Source: a virus. From it: DNA of 38,783 nucleotides. Shown piece after piece: positions 37,480-38,783 of this stretch; the stretch's first letter is position 1, and the number at the start of each line of letters is the position of its first letter. Where the stretch lies: IMG/VR virus record IMGVR_UViG_3300046477_000230, positions 1-38,783 of that record; one strand, written 5' to 3'. The translations under genes were made by a program, and so were the position numbers. Under the pieces are notes generated by a model that was not told the DNA's origin, did no database searches, and worked only from the letters and a program-made list of their open reading frames with translations.

Positions 37480-37741
37480 TTACGCGCTCGATCTTGGTAA
37501 TGGCGATCGGGTCGCCGTCCTTGCCGGACATTTCAACCGCCTGCGTTGACTTGCCATACCCGCGGTCAAGCAGTTCTTTTGCCGCCGCGATGCGTGCCGA
37601 ATCGTTCTCGCTCGTCGTCAAGATCGTGGCTAGCATCGAAATTGCCGCTTCCGTATGGCTCTGTGCGAGCGCACGGATATCGGCCGTGATCTTGTTCGGC
37701 GTTCCTCTGATTCGGCCACCGGTTTTTACACCTTTAGCCAT
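37451..37741 (-). CDS. terS: Putative small terminase subunit
   Basis: 96 aa. The N-terminal basic GGRIRGTPNKITADIRALA pattern and the SARIAAAKELLDRGYGKSTQ segment occur in many small proteins directly upstream of TerL. It should recognise the packaging start site. The C-terminus overlaps TerL. It is shorter than P22 gp3 (about 162 aa), so the assignment rests on motif and position. Confidence 0.75.
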   Translation of the reverse strand: MAKGVKTGGRIRGTPNKITADIRALAQSHTEAAISMLATILTTSENDSARIAAAKELLDRGYGKSTQAVEMSGKDGDPIAITKIERVIVNPPNSNT

Positions 37742-37753
37742 GTGTCTATGTCC

Positions 37754-37990
37754 TTATGCGTCCAGGCCATTGACCGGGAAGACTGGATAAAAAAGGTATT
37801 TCTGGTTGAGTCCGCCTATCCGGCCATCCGGCAGCATCACGGAGACGTAATCGTCATCGAATTCGTCTTTCATCGGATCGAACCGAGGCGCGCCGAAATC
37901 AACCTTGACCACCTTCCCGGCGTGCACGCCACCGTCCTGCGTAATGACCATTTCAACCGTGCGATTGACGTCAAAACAAGAAATTCCCAT
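37754..37990 (-). CDS. Hypothetical protein before terS (78 aa)
   Basis: Beta-rich, acidic protein (MGISCFDVNRTVEMVITQDG; DYVSVMLPDGRIGGLNQKYL). 12 bases separate it from the small terminase gene. No family recognised. The region 37991-38094 upstream of it contains no gene. Confidence 0.6.
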   Translation of the reverse strand: MGISCFDVNRTVEMVITQDGGVHAGKVVKVDFGAPRFDPMKDEFDDDYVSVMLPDGRIGGLNQKYLFYPVFPVNGLDA

Positions 37991-38094
37991 GTGTCTATTT
38001 CCGTCTAAATCTGTCTACTTTTGAGTGAGAGTGGCGCATTTAGCCCGCAGGCATGGGAACGCAACCACACGCTCGTTTTGCACGTGTATGCACC

Positions 38095-38167
38095 CTCACG
38101 GCTGCGCCCTGTGTCGGCCGACTGAAGCCACCGCTGACGCGCAGAAGCATCAGGACGCATGCGTGAG
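38095..38167. other. Structured element B (paralogue of element A)
   Basis: Arms CTCACGGCTGCG (38095-38106) and CGCATGCGTGAG (38156-38167) repeat the arms of the element at 1949-2088; identical blocks are ACCCTCACGGCTGCGC and CGCATGCGTGAGAG plus CATCAGG. The inner pairs differ but still pair (CCTG with CAGG here). The interior is only about 49 bases and unrelated. It lies in a gene-free stretch (37991-38240) upstream of the terminase genes, so a packaging site, leader RNA or mobile inverted-repeat element are all possible. Confidence 0.5.
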
Positions 38168-38240
38168 AGTGTTAGGTGCGCGCTCACCGGCCCGTATGTG
38201 TTGCCGCGGAGCCTATCCGCTGACCAGGAGCGCGCGGAAG

Positions 38241-38495
38241 TCAGATGCGGCTGTAACCGTCCTCGAATGCCTTAGCCGGCGAGAACGATTTGTAGCCGTC
38301 CTCGTACACGACGTAGTAGCCTCCGACATGCGGCTTGTGCTTCTCATGCCATTCTGGAAGCAGAGAAACGGCTGCGCCAATCTCGCCGAGCACCAAATCC
38401 GGCCCCGCCGTTCCATTGCCCCTAAAGCTAGTGATCTTGGCCGCGTTCACGACCTTGTGACAGCGGTAGCGCGGAAGTTCAACACCATTACTCAT
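38241..38495 (-). CDS. Conserved small phage protein (84 aa)
   Basis: The start at 38495 (MSNGVELPRYRCHKVVNAAK) has GGAG 7 bases upstream; a longer frame lacks support. The C-terminal pattern VGGYYVVYEDGYKSFSPAKA followed by FEDGYSRI is widespread in phage genomes in small proteins of unknown function. Confidence 0.75.
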   Translation of the reverse strand: MSNGVELPRYRCHKVVNAAKITSFRGNGTAGPDLVLGEIGAAVSLLPEWHEKHKPHVGGYYVVYEDGYKSFSPAKAFEDGYSRI

Positions 38496-38531
38496 ATTTG
38501 CTCCATGTGATTGAGAGATGCCGCACCCGGC

Positions 38532-38568
38532 GCGCCCTAGAGTTCCCTTGCGGGCGGAGACAGGGCGC
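38532..38568. other. Hairpin in gap upstream of small phage gene
   Basis: GCGCCCT (38532-38538) can pair with AGGGCGC (38562-38568) around a 23-base loop. The gap 38496-38622 contains no gene. Significance unknown; possible leader structure. Confidence 0.3.
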
Positions 38569-38622
38569 TTCCAACACCTGTGCGACTGACACTGTTTGCC
38601 CACCTGTGCCTGGGGTGATGAA

Positions 38623-38783
38623 TTAGTGCGCCACGCTTGCGCGAGCAATGATCTGAATCGCCGTCTCGATCAGCCCGGCGTATTCGTCCTCGTCGTATTG
38701 CATCGCGCGTTGCGACAGCATGGCGAAAGCGTCGTCTCCTACCTCTACGACGCCATCGTTAATCAGATGGCCGATCACAATTG
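38623..38783 (-). CDS. Small acidic hypothetical protein, 3' part (starts at 157 across the join)
   Basis: Continuation of the 70-codon frame whose ATG is at 157. It enters the window at 38783 and ends with TAA at 38623-38625. The C-terminus reads ETAIQIIARASVAH. Seen alone, this end would be a truncated gene; closure through the 105-bp repeat makes it whole. Confidence 0.7.
   Translation of the reverse strand, partial: IVIGHLINDGVVEVGDDAFAMLSQRAMQYDEDEYAGLIETAIQIIARASVAH
38679..38783. repeat. Terminal direct repeat, copy 2 (circular overlap)
   Basis: Exact copy of bases 1-105; see the left-end copy. One copy should be removed to obtain the unique genome. Confidence 0.9.

Noticed and set aside
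38005-38187. 60-codon minus-strand frame over element B
   Set aside because: Overlaps the structured element, no ribosome-binding site and low-quality composition.
1-38783. CRISPR arrays, insertion sequences, integrase, complete tRNAs
   Set aside because: Looked for on both strands; the only regular repeats are the iterons, operator sites and short repeat pairs described, and no transposase or integrase motif was seen.

Overview
The window is an essentially complete genome of a temperate, tailed, P22-like (podovirus-type) bacteriophage. Bases 1-105 are repeated exactly at 38679-38783. A 70-codon gene reads without interruption across the join, so the molecule closes as a circle of 38,678 bp, or is circularly permuted. 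Base composition is GC-rich. The gene families (ERF, Gp157, NinB, RusA, DUF1364, P22-type virion genes with two tailspikes) suggest a beta-proteobacterial host of the Burkholderia/Ralstonia kind; that is an inference from sequence style.

Layout. (1) Left end to about 1.4 kb, minus strand: four small or accessory genes, including an HTH-metallophosphoesterase, that run through the join into the packaging genes. (2) 1.5-3.2 kb: two tiny plus-strand genes with a terminator, an isolated structured element, a candidate small RNA with two minus-strand terminators, a 60-aa gene and a CI-like repressor. (3) 3.4-14.7 kb, plus strand: a tightly overlapping early operon with a Cro-like protein, an initiator carrying an extra GIY-YIG-like domain, a DnaC-like loader, ERF annealase, SSB, Gp157, RusA, NinB, a DUF1364/YbcO nuclease and many small hypothetical genes. 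(4) 14.7-16.5 kb: a self-contained plasmid module of ParA, a ribbon-helix-helix partner, a winged-helix Rep and an iteron origin with AT-rich DNA and a consensus DnaA box. (5) 16.5-17.5 kb: a small ORF and an HNH endonuclease. (6) 17.5-38.5 kb, minus strand: lysis genes, tailspike, ejection proteins, a cupin-SET protein, tail plug and adaptor genes, a second tailspike, coat, scaffold, portal and terminase, in roughly P22 order.

How it fits together. No integrase or transposase was found, while a repressor/Cro switch and a complete par-rep-iteron cassette are present. The most economical reading is a phage-plasmid: the prophage would replicate from the iteron origin and be partitioned by ParA/RHH. 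The lytic phase would use the O/DnaC-like pair, probably from a repeat cluster inside the initiator gene. Five sites of the form TAATAC-N7-GNNTTA lie in five promoter regions and probably form a shared operator regulon tying the switch to several small operons. Other features worth attention are the cupin-SET fusion in the ejection cluster, the GIY-YIG insertion in the initiator, and two related stem-closed elements at 1949-2088 and 38095-38167.
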